A stretch of 64,000 bases of DNA from an uncultured Clostridia bacterium. Its GTDB lineage: Bacteria > Bacillota > Clostridia > Oscillospirales > Ruminococcaceae. This document shows positions 1 to 9,279 of this stretch, one piece after another (positions within the stretch are counted from its first letter, which is position 1; each line of letters starts with the position of its first letter). The stretch covers positions 27,610 through 91,609 of the forward strand of contig CANQXS010000010.1 in assembly GCA_947627875.1 (NCBI GenBank). Direction: 5' to 3'. The notes under the pieces were generated by a model. The model worked only from the letters and a program-made list of their open reading frames with translations, did no database searches and was not told where the DNA came from. The translations under genes and the position numbers were made by a program.

Positions 1-753
1 GGCGAGCTCGCCTACGGTTATTTCGTCGGGGATGGTTACCTTGAGCTGCTGCTTTCTTGCGCGCTCAAGCTCGAGCCTGCGGAGCTTTTCCGCCTCGGTC
101 TCGCGCTTCGTTGAAAGCTGCTGCTTCTTCTGCTGCTTCGACTTCTGAACGAGCTTCTGCTTTTTCTGATAGTTTTCGTTGTTCTTCCTGCCGTTTTCGG
201 CAAGGTTGTCGTAGCGGTCGTTATATTTGTCGATATTTACATAGCTTCCCCTCGTATCGACGACGCGCTGCTTTTCGTTCGCCGCCGAAGAAGCCCCCGT
301 TCCGCTCGTAACGAGCTTCTGGCGCTCGCCGCGGTCCTGCTTTTTGGCGGGCTGCTTCTTTTCCTCGCGGCGCGCGGGCTTAGGCTGCTCAGCGGGCTTG
401 GGCTCCGGCTTTTTAGCCTCGGCGGGCTTCTCCGCGGGCTTCTCCTCGGGCTTGGGTGCCTCCTTGGGCTCGGCGGGCTTTTCCGCCTTCGGCTTCTGAG
501 ACTGCGCCTTCGGCTTTTCGACCTTCGGCTTCGGCTCGGGCTTTTTCGAGGCGGTCTTATCGGCAAAATACGGCTCGAAGCTCTCTACCTCGTTCCGGCG
601 GGTAAACAGCTCCAATACATAGTTCACCTCGTCGGGCGTAAGAGACATCGCCGCCTTTTTCTGCCCGAATTCCGCGCTCAGAGCTTCGATTATCTCGGCT
701 GGCTGAAGCTTAAGGTCCTTTGCGAGATCGCTCAGTTTGTATTTTGTAATCAT
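1..753 (-). CDS. infB: Translation initiation factor IF-2, N-terminal part
   Basis: Amino-terminal 251 codons of IF-2; the gene runs off the left edge, so the GTPase domain is not in view. Seen: an IF2_N-type start (MITKYKLSDLAKDL), a K/P/E-rich linker at about residues 70-150, a Q/K/R-rich stretch, and the start of a second IF2_N repeat (KVTIPDEITVGEL) at the edge. ATG 753 is preferred over the in-frame ATG at 759 because AAGGGG lies 8 nt before it. Last visible gene of the rimP-nusA-ylxR-ylxQ-infB operon. IF-2 places initiator tRNA on the 30S subunit. Confidence 0.93.
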   Translation of the reverse strand, partial: MITKYKLSDLAKDLKLQPAEIIEALSAEFGQKKAAMSLTPDEVNYVLELFTRRNEVESFEPYFADKTASKKPEPKPKVEKPKAQSQKPKAEKPAEPKEAPKPEEKPAEKPAEAKKPEPKPAEQPKPARREEKKQPAKKQDRGERQKLVTSGTGASSAANEKQRVVDTRGSYVNIDKYNDRYDNLAENGRKNNENYQKKQKLVQKSKQQKKQQLSTKRETEAEKLRRLELERARKQQLKVTIPDEITVGELA

Positions 754-777
754 AGGCATAACCCCTTATTAGTTGTA

Positions 778-1080
778 TTATTTGGCGGAAAGCTTTTTTG
801 CGACGGCTTCGGCAAAGCCTTTATCCGTCACCGACATAACGCCGCAGCGCTTTCCCACCGCCGCCGCGATATCGTCCATAGTATCCGGAAGATTTATCAT
901 CGGTATCTTTGACCTCACGCATACGCGCTCGATCTCTTTAAGAGAATTGTCCGAAAAGTCGCGGGCGGTGAGAACGCACCTTGCCTCGTGCCTTAAGCAG
1001 GAGCCTTTTACCTCGTCCATTCCGAGGACGAGCCTGCCGGCTTTGCGGCACATCGACAGTAAACCGCTTATATCAGCCAT
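778..1080 (-). CDS. ylxQ: YlxQ-type L7Ae/L30e-fold RNA-binding protein
   Basis: A 100-residue protein of the ribosomal L7Ae/L30e fold, the usual size for YlxQ. The N-terminus (LLSMCRKAGRLVLGMDEV) matches the family's opening helix and the Gly-rich RNA-contact loop. It sits between ylxR and infB, its classic position in Bacillota, and its start overlaps the end of ylxR by 8 nt, so translation is probably coupled. Family members bind RNA with kink-turn-like structure; the precise target here is unknown. Confidence 0.88.
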   Translation of the reverse strand: MADISGLLSMCRKAGRLVLGMDEVKGSCLRHEARCVLTARDFSDNSLKEIERVCVRSKIPMINLPDTMDDIAAAVGKRCGVMSVTDKGFAEAVAKKLSAK

Positions 1081-1354
1081 TCGGCGTCACCCTGCTTTCA
1101 AGCTCTTTTTCGAGAGCCGCGTAGACCTCTTCCCCTATTTCGCATTCAAGGCTTTTTTCGAGCCTCTTTGCCTTTCTTGCCTTTCTGAGGCATTCCGGGT
1201 CGGGGCAGATATAGGCTCCTCTGCCCGCCTTTTTCCCGACTGGGTCGAGGCTTATTTCGCCCTCGGGAGAGCGGACTATTCTTATAAGCTCCTTTTTGGG
1301 CTTCGATTCAAAGCAGCCCACGCAGGAGCGCATCGGAATTTTTCTCTGCTTCAT
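1073..1354 (-). CDS. ylxR: YlxR (RnpM-type) RNA-binding protein
   Basis: 93-residue YlxR family protein. The signature segment is present: PMRSCVGC near residue 8, then RIVRSPEG and KKAGRGAYICPD around residues 26-52. Conserved Cys residues and the GRGAY loop match the family. YlxR has been described as a modulator of RNase P in Bacillus subtilis (family knowledge). It overlaps nusA by 4 nt (ATGA type) upstream and ylxQ downstream, inside one operon. Confidence 0.92.
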   Translation of the reverse strand: MKQRKIPMRSCVGCFESKPKKELIRIVRSPEGEISLDPVGKKAGRGAYICPDPECLRKARKAKRLEKSLECEIGEEVYAALEKELESRVTPNG

Positions 1355-2400
1355 TCTTCCGCCTTCTCGTCGGGCAGAATGTCTATCTTATAGCCCGTAA
1401 GCCTTGCGGCGAGCTTGGCGTTCTGCCCCTTGTTTCCTATCGCGAGGGAGAGCTGGTTTGCCGGAACGATTACCGTGCAGCTCTTCGTTCCGTCGTCGGC
1501 GAGGGTAACGCTCTTTACCTCAGCCGGAGCAAGCGCCTTCGCGACGAATTCGGCGTCGTCCTCGCTGTAGGGAATGAGGTCTATCTTTTCTCCGCCGAGC
1601 TCCGAAACTATCGCCGATATCCTCGAGCGCTTCGGACCTATGCAGGAGCCGACGGCGTCGACGTCGGGGTTCTTAGAGCAAACGGCTATCTTGCTTCTTG
1701 AGCCCGCCTCGCGGGAGATGGATTTTATCTCGACTGTCCCGTCGTAGATCTCGGGGACCTCGCGCTCAAAGAGGCGCTTCACGAAGTCGCGGTGAGAGCG
1801 CGAGACCTTTACCGTCGGCTTCTTATCGGGATTTACCACTCCGACGACGTAGACCTGGATCATGTCGCCGGGCTTAAACCTGTCGCCGGGTATCTGCTCC
1901 GTCCGCGGGAAGTATATCTCGTCCTTGTCGATAGTGATTATCGCGTTGCCGGTTAGGGGCTCTATCTTCTGGACCTTTGCGGAAACGAGCTCGTGCTCTT
2001 TGTCTTTATACTGCTCAACGAGCTTGTCGCGCTCAAACTGCTTTATGTCGGAGCGTATCGACTGCTTTGCCGAGCTCGCCGCAACGCGCCCGAAAGTCGC
2101 GGGGTTGAGGACGATCTCGCAGGTCTGCCCGACGGCTATATCGGGCTGATGAGTTCTCGCCTCGTCGAGGGATATCTCGTTGGCGGGGTCTTCGGGCTCG
2201 CCCTCGACGACGGTCTTTAAAAGAGCCATTTCAAAGGTTTCGGTCTCGGGGTCGAGGTCGATCCTTATGTTTTCGGAATCGGGGTAATCCCTCTTTACCG
2301 CCTTGAGTATGCCGCTCTTTATCTTTTCAATGAGGTCGTCTATAGGTATGCCGTTCTGCTGCTGCATTATCTTCAGCGCTTCAAAAATTTCCTTGCTCAT
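1351..2400 (-). CDS. nusA: Transcription termination/antitermination factor NusA
   Basis: 349 residues, the length of Gram-positive NusA proteins that lack the C-terminal acidic repeats of E. coli. Domain order: N-terminal RNA polymerase-binding domain (about 1-125), S1 (about 135-200, around [12 protein letters not shown]), KH1 (about 205-275, with [14 protein letters not shown]) and KH2 (about 285-345, with [16 protein letters not shown]). It binds RNA polymerase and nascent RNA to modulate pausing, termination and antitermination. Stop and ylxR start overlap (ATGA). Confidence 0.97.
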   Translation of the reverse strand: MSKEIFEALKIMQQQNGIPIDDLIEKIKSGILKAVKRDYPDSENIRIDLDPETETFEMALLKTVVEGEPEDPANEISLDEARTHQPDIAVGQTCEIVLNPATFGRVAASSAKQSIRSDIKQFERDKLVEQYKDKEHELVSAKVQKIEPLTGNAIITIDKDEIYFPRTEQIPGDRFKPGDMIQVYVVGVVNPDKKPTVKVSRSHRDFVKRLFEREVPEIYDGTVEIKSISREAGSRSKIAVCSKNPDVDAVGSCIGPKRSRISAIVSELGGEKIDLIPYSEDDAEFVAKALAPAEVKSVTLADDGTKSCTVIVPANQLSLAIGNKGQNAKLAARLTGYKIDILPDEKAEE

Positions 2401-2442
2401 AGTTTTGTGACCATTCCTTCCCGTTATTATATAATAGTAAGT

Positions 2443-2916
2443 TTATTCGCTGTCGGTGAATGAAAAATCCGAGTCGTCGTCGAGCCTGACAAAAGCGCAT
2501 TCCGACAGCGGGATCTTTTCGCCCGAAACGGTTATCTCCCGCTCGGAATATTCCTCGAGCACTCCAGAAGCTTCTTTGGAGCCGTTTTTCGGCTCGAAGA
2601 ACCTCAGCTTTACCCTGTCGCCGATGCAGACCTCGAAATGCTCGGGGCGTTCGAGCTTTCTGCCGAGCCCCGGCGAGCTCACCTCTAAGATATAGCTCTG
2701 GGGTATAGGGTCGCATTCGTCGAGGAGCCTGTCGAGCGGGCGGTGGAGCGCCTCGCAGTCGTCGATAGTAATTCCCCCGTCGCTGTCGATAAACACCCGA
2801 AGGTACCAATTTGCGCCGTCTTTTTCAAACTTAACGTCCCAAAGGAAGAGCCCGAGCTCATCGCAGAGCGGCTGAGCCAGCTCGCGGACTTTTTTGACGG
2901 TTGCGCTGTCTGCCAT
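2443..2916 (-). CDS. rimP: Ribosome maturation factor RimP
   Basis: 157-residue RimP, needed for 30S subunit maturation. The N-terminal alpha-beta domain contains ITIDDCEALHRPLDRLL and the hallmark YILEVSSPGLGRKL at about residues 83-96; a C-terminal SH3-like barrel follows. ATG 2916 (MADSATVKKV) is chosen because AAGGAGA lies 7 nt upstream; an in-frame ATG at 2943 has no comparable site. First gene of the nusA-infB operon. Confidence 0.94.
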   Translation of the reverse strand: MADSATVKKVRELAQPLCDELGLFLWDVKFEKDGANWYLRVFIDSDGGITIDDCEALHRPLDRLLDECDPIPQSYILEVSSPGLGRKLERPEHFEVCIGDRVKLRFFEPKNGSKEASGVLEEYSEREITVSGEKIPLSECAFVRLDDDSDFSFTDSE

Positions 2917-2947
2917 TGTCATTCTCCTTTTCGGCATCTTCAAACAA

Positions 2948-2977
2948 GAAAGGTCGGAACACTCATTCCAACCTTTC
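2948..2977 (-). terminator. Hairpin between glyS and rimP
   Basis: A 12-bp stem (one G.U on the minus-strand RNA), built from GAAAGGTCGGAA and TTCCAACCTTTC with a 6-nt loop, about 95 nt past the glyS stop and just before rimP. A weak U-rich stretch follows on the minus strand. It could end glyS transcripts or attenuate into rimP. Confidence 0.55.
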
Positions 2978-3071
2978 CCATAAGCTTATTACGGTAGTAT
3001 TATAGCGCGTTTTTTCGGGGTTGTCAAGGGCTTTAAAGAAAAATCCGGCGAAAAATACGCGGTTTTAAGGC

Positions 3072-4451
3072 TCAGAAGCCTATTTTTTCGGCGATGTAGT
3101 CTCCAACCTCGGCTATCGGCATTCTTACCTGCTCCATAGTGTCGCGGTCTCTTACGGTAACGCAGCCGTCGTTCTGGGAGTCGAAATCGTAGGTAACGCA
3201 CCACGGCGTGCCGATCTCGTCCTCGCGGCGGTATCTCTTGCCGATAGAGCCGGTTTCGTCGAAATCGGTCATAAAGCGGGCGGAGAGCTGCTCATAGACC
3301 TTTAATGCGTCCTCCGAGAGCTTTTTGGAGAGCGGCAGAACGGCGCACTTATACGGCACGACGGCGGGGCTTAAATGCAATACCGTTCTTACGTCGTTCT
3401 TTTCGGCGTCGATGACCTCTTCGTCGTAAGCCTCGCAGATGAGCGCGAGGACGGTTCTGTCGAGACCGTAGGTAGATTCTATTATATAAGGAATAAATCT
3501 CTCGTTGGTCTCGGGGTCGAGATAGCTCATATTTGTTCCGCTGTATTCCTGATGGCGGGTGAGGTCGAAATCGGTGCGATTGTGGGTGCCGTTTATTTCG
3601 CCCCAGCCGAACGGGAACAGGAACTCGATGTCGCAGGCGGCTTTTGCGTAATGCGCGAGCTTTTCATGGTCGTGGAACCTTAAGTGCTCGGAAGCGAGAC
3701 CGAGGTCTTCAAAGTATTTTTTTCCGTAGCCCTTGAAGTATTCGTAGAGCTCGCCGTCGGAGCCCTCCTTGCAGAAGGTCTGGAACTCCATCTGCTCGAA
3801 CTCTATCGTGCGGAAGGTGAAGTTGCCGGGGGTTATCTCGTTTCTGAAAGCCTTGCCGATCTGACCGATAGAAAAGGGCAGCTTTGCGCGCATCGTGCGC
3901 TGAACGTTCAAAAAGTTCACATATTCGCCCTGGGCGTTTTCGGGGCGGAGGTAGATAACGCTCTTCGAGTCGTTGGTAACTCCGCGGTAGGTCTGGAACA
4001 TAAGGTTGAATTCGCGGATATCGGTGAAATCGTGCTTGCCGCATTTCGGGCAGGGGATATGATGGTCCTTTATATATTGGAACATCTCCTCTTTGGTCAT
4101 TCCGTCGGCGTGGGCGTCAGGGTCGAAGGAATCAATAAGATTGTCGGCGCGGTGGCGGGTCTTGCATTCGCGGCAGTCAAGAAGCGGGTCAGAGAAGCTC
4201 GCAACATGCCCCGAAGCCTCCCAAACTCTCGGGTGCATAAGTATATCGGCGTCGACCTCATAAGAATTCTTGCGCTCCTGGATAAAGCGCTTGCGCCAGG
4301 TATCCTTAACGTTGTTTTTCAGGCGGGAGCCGAGCGGACCGTAATCCCAGGTGTTGGCAAGACCGCCGTAGATATCCGAGCCGGGGAAGATAAAGCCCCT
4401 TCCCTTGCAGAGCTCTACTATTTTCTGCATGCTTTTTTCGGTGTTTTCCAT
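3072..4451 (-). CDS. glyS: Glycyl-tRNA synthetase, single-chain (class II)
   Basis: 459-residue homodimeric-type glycyl-tRNA synthetase, which charges tRNA-Gly in the cytoplasm. Seen: the N-terminal class II region with RGFIFPGSDIYGG and WDYGPLGS, motif 2 around FRNEITPGNFTFRTIEFEQ, motif 3 around STYGLDRTVLALICEAY, and a C-terminal anticodon-binding domain beginning near VVPYKCAVLPL. Cys pairs at CRECKTRH and CPKCGKHD suggest a bound zinc. A sigma-A-type promoter lies about 45 nt upstream and a hairpin lies beyond the stop. Confidence 0.97.
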   Translation of the reverse strand: MENTEKSMQKIVELCKGRGFIFPGSDIYGGLANTWDYGPLGSRLKNNVKDTWRKRFIQERKNSYEVDADILMHPRVWEASGHVASFSDPLLDCRECKTRHRADNLIDSFDPDAHADGMTKEEMFQYIKDHHIPCPKCGKHDFTDIREFNLMFQTYRGVTNDSKSVIYLRPENAQGEYVNFLNVQRTMRAKLPFSIGQIGKAFRNEITPGNFTFRTIEFEQMEFQTFCKEGSDGELYEYFKGYGKKYFEDLGLASEHLRFHDHEKLAHYAKAACDIEFLFPFGWGEINGTHNRTDFDLTRHQEYSGTNMSYLDPETNERFIPYIIESTYGLDRTVLALICEAYDEEVIDAEKNDVRTVLHLSPAVVPYKCAVLPLSKKLSEDALKVYEQLSARFMTDFDETGSIGKRYRREDEIGTPWCVTYDFDSQNDGCVTVRDRDTMEQVRMPIAEVGDYIAEKIGF

Positions 4452-4492
4452 ACAATACTCCTTTAAAATTTGATAGCGGATTTTACGGATAT

Positions 4493-4521
4493 ATTTTAGC
4501 GCGGCGCGGCGGATAAGTCAA
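4493..4521 (-). promoter_or_regulatory. Sigma-A promoter of glyS
   Basis: On the minus strand, TTGACT (-35) and TAAAAT (-10) are separated by exactly 17 bp, about 40 nt upstream of the glyS start. Confidence 0.65.
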
Positions 4522-4631
4522 TAGATTTTTTAAAAACCCATTCCGCGAGCCCGACTCGCGCGATTTTTTCGTCAAAATAAATAAACCGAGGTGTCAAAAA
4601 ACGGAAAACTGACTAAAATCAATAAAAACGC

Positions 4632-4660
4632 TTGACATTTTAATAAAATTGTGGCAAGAT
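4632..4660 (+). promoter_or_regulatory. Putative promoter of the large secreted protein
   Basis: TTGACA at 4632-4637, 17-bp spacer, CAAGAT at 4655-4660. The -35 is perfect and the -10 weak. About 80 nt of leader follows before AGGAGG and the ATG at 4741. Confidence 0.5.
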
Positions 4661-4740
4661 TTAATCGTGGGTCATTGCCGCAAGGCTTTGCCGTGCAGCA
4701 ACGCCCGGAAAAATGAAAGAATGATTTAGGAGGTCATTAT

Positions 4741-7700
4741 ATGATGAGGAAAATTTTGTCAGCAGCGCTGGCATTGCTTTTGGTCCTCTCCAGCGTCACG
4801 GGCACCGTGTTGTTTGAACACGTCCATGCTAATGCTGCGGATGATCTTATAGCGGCTCCCGAAGGCTACAAGACATCTTGGGAATGGGATTGCAAGAACA
4901 CAGCCATGACCGGATGGCTTTGCCTTAATAGCGCAGATGTTGCCTCGCTGCCGGCTACTACTTTTGCCGAGAAGCTAAGGCAAGACGGCGCAATACTGCT
5001 TGTTAAAGTGGGCGACGGAGCCGTGCTCAGATGGTTCGGAGCTCAAGACTCGGCAGGTATATATCGTCTTTCAGCTGATCAAGTACAAGCGGAAGACGTC
5101 GGCGCCGGAACTTGGGATAAAGCCACCGGAATTTTCATGGCTGACCATGAAAACGCCGTAAAGCTTGCACTTGATTCTTACTGGAATATTGTTTGCAGCG
5201 GCGAAGGAACCATTACTGCTGTTTCTATCTGTGTTCCCGATACTGCTGAGCCCGATCCCGAGCCCGAGGGTGTTCTGGTTACGCTCATAAAGGACGGCAA
5301 GAGCGTTGCCGGTGGCGACTTTAGCGGACCCAAAATAGGTTGGGGTACCAAAATAATCGATAACACGTCTGCCGAGTGGGCGGATTTTGTGAAGGCTGTT
5401 AATAACAAGGACGCAAAATTCGTTTTGAAATACACCGTAACCGGCGAGGTCGCAAATGAAGAATACGGTTGGTGGAATATCTTACAGGTAGATACCCCCA
5501 AGGGCGGACTTGGTCATATCACCATTGCCAACCACAGCGGTGAAGCCGCCAAGTTTGTCGACACTCTCGACGGCAAAGTTATGAGCAATCAGTGGAGCCT
5601 TCTCCACATCGGCGAACATGTCGTTACTTACAGCGCCGCCGATTTTGCAAATCTTCTTGCAACGCATACCTGCACGCACGAAGATACTGATAATCCCGAT
5701 AACAGCTACGCTCATGAAGCGGGCGATACCGCTGTAGAAAAGATAACCGCGCTCTTCTCTCAGTCCGGTTTGGCAGATACCCTCTCGGTTTCTGTCAGCA
5801 GCCTTGTTATTGAAGGTCCCGAGACCGGAACGCCCGAGCCTGAAGACAAGCCCGACACCGGCGATCATCCCAAGGGCGAAAAGGAAATTGCCGTTGACGG
5901 CGTTGATTATCCTCTCAACGACGGCGGCGCTCACACCTATGCTATCACCGGTCAGGAGCTCGGCAAGACCGTTACCGTTCACCTTGTAGGTACTACCGGC
6001 GGCGACTTCAGAGTTTGGCTGTCTCATGGCGATTGGGACAGAATGAGCGAAATAAAGACCGTTTCTTATGATACTCTCGAAGACGGCAAGTTCGACGTTA
6101 CATATGAGCTTACCGTTGCCGATGCCGACAGCAAGAATGTTGACATCGCGAGCCATGTTCAGGTTAAGGGTCCGAGCGGCGGCTCTCTTAAGGACTTCAC
6201 CCTCACTCACCTCGGCGTTGTTTATCCCGCTGCCGAAGCGGTAGATCACCCCGAGGGCGAAAAGGAAGTTGAGATCACCGATAAGACCGTTTCCAAGCTC
6301 GGCGCCAACGAGGTCGTTATTGCCGACGGAAGCGTTACCTCGAGCGCGAACCAGTTCGCTATCCTTCTCCCCGAAGCGGCAAACGTTAAGGATAAGATCA
6401 CCGTTCACGTTAAGGGCACCACTACCGGCGACTTCAGAATGTGGGCAGGTCACGAAGACGGCGCCTACACTATGAGCCCCGATCCCGCCTGGAAGGCAAG
6501 CGAGCGCGGCATCACCGTTCCCACACCCGATGGCGAGGAATTCGACTTCACCTACACTCTTACCGTAAACGATAAGGACACCGTAGGCTGCTCCGAAGCC
6601 GACTGCATCATCTTCAAGGCTCCTTCCTACAACGAGAGCCTTAAGGACCTCAAGATAACCCACTTCGGCTACACCATTGAAAAATATTATGCCGAGCCCG
6701 CGGGATATGTTGAAGACGCAACTCTTACCGAAGCCACTGTCGAAGAGGCTGACGGAAATGTTGTCATCACTCCCGAAGGCGACGTAACGACCGAAGGTCT
6801 TCTCATTTCCCTTGAAGAGCCCGCTGCCGCAGACGGCAAGGTTACCGTTTCCTACGGCGCTGAGCCTCGTGCAGACGGCAAGACCGACGACGACGGCGAC
6901 GGCTACATCGAAGAATTCGCTTGGTCAGGAGAATTCCTGATGCACGAGTGGCACAATGTTAAGGATATAATCGGCGAGTCTTCCTTGTCCGATTTCATCA
7001 CTGCCATCAACCTTTCCGGCGCTGTTCTCGAAGTTTCCTTCGAAAACGACAGCCAGTACGGCAATATGACCAACGTTGTATTCGCTTGGGGCGGACCGAG
7101 CATGTCGCTCGGAAATTATCCTGTAGGCAAGCAGACCCTTAAGAAGCCTGTTGCCGATTCCGGCGCAACTCCCGGCTCTATCGCCGAGTGCATATTCCAG
7201 TTCGATATTTATCAGCACTCCGAAGTTGACGTTAAGATCACCGGTATAAAGGTTTACTCTCCCGTTCCCGAGACTCCCGAGGATATCGTTGTAGAATTCA
7301 AGGCGGGCGATATGTACATCGAAGTCCCGACCTCTGCCGCAAAGAAGTCTGCAATCAAGTCTATCACCATTGAGCCCGCTACCGCTGTCGGCGGCAAGGA
7401 TAACGTTGCAGCCGTTAAGGTTAAGAAGCCCAAAGATGAGACCAAAGCTCTTGCTTCGCTCAACGGCTATGCGATCCAGCTCGGTGAGGATTACCACGGA
7501 TTCCTCTTCATGGGTCATATGATTACTATGCCTCATACCTTCGGCGCCGACAACATCTGCACCGCTTGCGACTACGAAAGAATAGTTGTTGAAGAAGGCG
7601 ACAGCGATAAGCCCGCCAAGCCCAAGCTCACCACCCTTGACCAGGGCGACGCCTGCGTCATCGATATCTCCAACCTCGGGCTCAAGTCCGGCGACACCGT

Positions 7701-7953
7701 TCATATCTCCATCGCCGGCACCGTGAACACTTCCGTAAGCGCGCTTCGTCTCTTCCTCGCGACCGAGGGCGTGTTTAACAACAACGCTTCCGACATCGTA
7801 AACGCTGAACTCGACGGCAGCTCCTTCACCTATGAAGGCGACCTCACTGCACAGGGCAGCATTATGTACATCTACATCAAGTCCCAGGCAGGCGGTCCCG
7901 CTCTTCATCCTTCGGACTTCGATTTCACCGTTTTCACGGCTGAAAAGAAGTAA
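4741..7953 (+). CDS. Large secreted protein with repeated beta-sandwich (carbohydrate-binding-like) modules
   Basis: 1070 residues with a clear signal peptide (about residues 1-32: MRK, a Leu/Ala core, then ANA-AD). At least three related modules repeat: about 380-490 and 505-640 share the GTTxGDFRxW core and a SLKDxxxTHxG ending; about 975-1068 has a diverged copy. A short HTFGADNICTACDY element at about 930 resembles surface-protein repeats of gut Clostridia. No sortase motif, dockerin or catalytic domain is recognised. Beta-rich, acidic and Cys-poor, so a secreted glycan-binding or adhesive role is plausible but unproven. AGGAGG lies 7 nt before the ATG. Confidence 0.8.
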   Translation: MMRKILSAALALLLVLSSVTGTVLFEHVHANAADDLIAAPEGYKTSWEWDCKNTAMTGWLCLNSADVASLPATTFAEKLRQDGAILLVKVGDGAVLRWFGAQDSAGIYRLSADQVQAEDVGAGTWDKATGIFMADHENAVKLALDSYWNIVCSGEGTITAVSICVPDTAEPDPEPEGVLVTLIKDGKSVAGGDFSGPKIGWGTKIIDNTSAEWADFVKAVNNKDAKFVLKYTVTGEVANEEYGWWNILQVDTPKGGLGHITIANHSGEAAKFVDTLDGKVMSNQWSLLHIGEHVVTYSAADFANLLATHTCTHEDTDNPDNSYAHEAGDTAVEKITALFSQSGLADTLSVSVSSLVIEGPETGTPEPEDKPDTGDHPKGEKEIAVDGVDYPLNDGGAHTYAITGQELGKTVTVHLVGTTGGDFRVWLSHGDWDRMSEIKTVSYDTLEDGKFDVTYELTVADADSKNVDIASHVQVKGPSGGSLKDFTLTHLGVVYPAAEAVDHPEGEKEVEITDKTVSKLGANEVVIADGSVTSSANQFAILLPEAANVKDKITVHVKGTTTGDFRMWAGHEDGAYTMSPDPAWKASERGITVPTPDGEEFDFTYTLTVNDKDTVGCSEADCIIFKAPSYNESLKDLKITHFGYTIEKYYAEPAGYVEDATLTEATVEEADGNVVITPEGDVTTEGLLISLEEPAAADGKVTVSYGAEPRADGKTDDDGDGYIEEFAWSGEFLMHEWHNVKDIIGESSLSDFITAINLSGAVLEVSFENDSQYGNMTNVVFAWGGPSMSLGNYPVGKQTLKKPVADSGATPGSIAECIFQFDIYQHSEVDVKITGIKVYSPVPETPEDIVVEFKAGDMYIEVPTSAAKKSAIKSITIEPATAVGGKDNVAAVKVKKPKDETKALASLNGYAIQLGEDYHGFLFMGHMITMPHTFGADNICTACDYERIVVEEGDSDKPAKPKLTTLDQGDACVIDISNLGLKSGDTVHISIAGTVNTSVSALRLFLATEGVFNNNASDIVNAELDGSSFTYEGDLTAQGSIMYIYIKSQAGGPALHPSDFDFTVFTAEKK

Positions 7954-7994
7954 TCATTATTTGACATCATCGTAATTGTATAAACCACTTCTTG

Positions 7995-8026
7995 CAGCAG
8001 GGGCGTCCTTCGGGGCGCCCTTGCTG
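7995..8026 (+). terminator. Terminator-like hairpin after the secreted protein gene
   Basis: A 14-bp stem with two G.U pairs (arms 7995-8008 and 8013-8026) and a 4-nt loop, 41 nt past the stop. No good U tract follows, so efficiency is uncertain. Confidence 0.55.
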
Positions 8027-8099
8027 TATCCGAACGATTCTTCGGCGTTTCACACAAATTTATCAATTCTGTGTGCTAAAAGTTTTTGTCTTTCGCAGG

Positions 8100-8128
8100 T
8101 TGACACCTGTCCGCGTGTGAAGTATAAT
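8100..8128 (+). promoter_or_regulatory. Consensus sigma-A promoter of serC-serA
   Basis: TTGACA (8100-8105), 17-bp spacer, TATAAT (8123-8128): both hexamers are perfect. The leader to the serC ATG is about 55 nt with no obvious riboswitch, so strong, largely constitutive expression is expected. Confidence 0.88.
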
Positions 8129-8188
8129 TTAGACAATCGCAATGTATAATTCACTATGCCAGATTATAATTTCACAGGAGGAAGATTT

Positions 8189-9268
8189 ATGAGAGTTTAC
8201 AATTTCAGCGCAGGTCCGGCGATGCTTCCCGAGGAGGTCCTCAAAAGAGCGGCTTCCGAGATGCTCGAATACGGCGAGAGCGGTCAGTCGGTAATGGAGA
8301 TGTCGCACCGCTCGAAGGAATACCAGGCGATAATCGATTCCGTCGAGGCAAAGCTCCGCAAGGTAATGTCGATCCCCGACAACTACAAGGTGCTGTTTTT
8401 ACAGGGCGGCGCTTCGAGCCAGTTCGCAATGATCCCGCTCAACCTTATGAACGGCTCAGGCAAGGCGGATTTCGTCCTCACAGGTCAGTGGGCAACTAAG
8501 GCATATCAGGAGGCTTCGCGCTACGGCAAGTGCAAGGTCGTCGCTTCCTCCAAGGATAAGACCTTCAGCTATATTCCCGAGCTTGACCCCAAGGAATTCA
8601 CTCCCGACGCCGATTACTTCCACATCTGCTATAACAACACCATCTACGGCACCAAGTTCAACGAGCTGCCCGACACCGGAAGCGTTCCCCTCGTAGCGGA
8701 TATGTCGAGCTCTATCCTCTCCGAGCCCGTCGACGTCTCTAAGTTCGGTATGATCTATGCCGGCGCGCAGAAGAATATGGGTCCTGCGGGTCTGACGGTT
8801 GTCATCATTCGCGAAGACCTCATCGGTCACGCCCGCGACATCACCCCGACGATGTTCAACTATCAGATCCACGCCGACAACGGCTCGATGTATAACACCC
8901 CTCCGACCTACGGGATCTACATCCTCGGTCTCGTCCTCGACTGGATAGAGGAAAAGGGCGGTCTTGAGGCGATGGCTAAGCTCAACGCCGAAAAGGCTAA
9001 GCTCCTCTACGATTTCTTGGACAGCTCTAAGCTCTTCAAGCCCACCGTTCAGGGCAAGGACCGCTCGCTTATGAACGTCCCGTTCGTAACCGGCTCCGAC
9101 GAGCTCGACGCGAAGTTCGTCTCGGAGGCGAAAAAGGCGGGGCTCATCAATATCAAGGGTCATCGCTCTGTGGGCGGAATGAGAGCTTCAATCTACAACG
9201 CCATGCCCGTTGAAGGCGTAAAGAAGCTCGTCGCGTTTATGAAGCAGTTTGAAGCCGAAAACGCATAA
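8189..9268 (+). CDS. serC: Phosphoserine aminotransferase
   Basis: 359-residue fold-type I PLP aminotransferase that converts 3-phosphohydroxypyruvate to O-phosphoserine in serine synthesis. Family start VYNFSAGPAMLPEEVL is at the N-terminus; the PLP lysine lies in YAGAQKNMGPAG (about residue 195), and the C-terminus has the substrate-binding GHRSVGGMRASIYNA. ATG 8189 follows AGGAGG at 7 nt; an upstream in-frame ATG at 8156 lacks a ribosome site and would add residues not found in the family. serA follows after 11 nt. Confidence 0.96.
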   Translation: MRVYNFSAGPAMLPEEVLKRAASEMLEYGESGQSVMEMSHRSKEYQAIIDSVEAKLRKVMSIPDNYKVLFLQGGASSQFAMIPLNLMNGSGKADFVLTGQWATKAYQEASRYGKCKVVASSKDKTFSYIPELDPKEFTPDADYFHICYNNTIYGTKFNELPDTGSVPLVADMSSSILSEPVDVSKFGMIYAGAQKNMGPAGLTVVIIREDLIGHARDITPTMFNYQIHADNGSMYNTPPTYGIYILGLVLDWIEEKGGLEAMAKLNAEKAKLLYDFLDSSKLFKPTVQGKDRSLMNVPFVTGSDELDAKFVSEAKKAGLINIKGHRSVGGMRASIYNAMPVEGVKKLVAFMKQFEAENA

Positions 9269-9279
9269 GGAGAATTGAT

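Noticed and set aside
3684..4466. Long plus-strand frame opposite glyS
   Set aside because: Antisense shadow of a well-conserved gene; no ribosome site and no recognisable protein pattern.
4544..4570. Plus-strand terminator upstream of the secreted protein
   Set aside because: CGCGAG/CTCGCG followed by ATTTTTT looks like a terminator but no plus-strand gene precedes it; too short to call.
5482..6663. Long minus-strand frames opposite the secreted protein gene
   Set aside because: Mirror of a codon-biased coding strand; Gly/Val-rich nonsense sequence without a start site.
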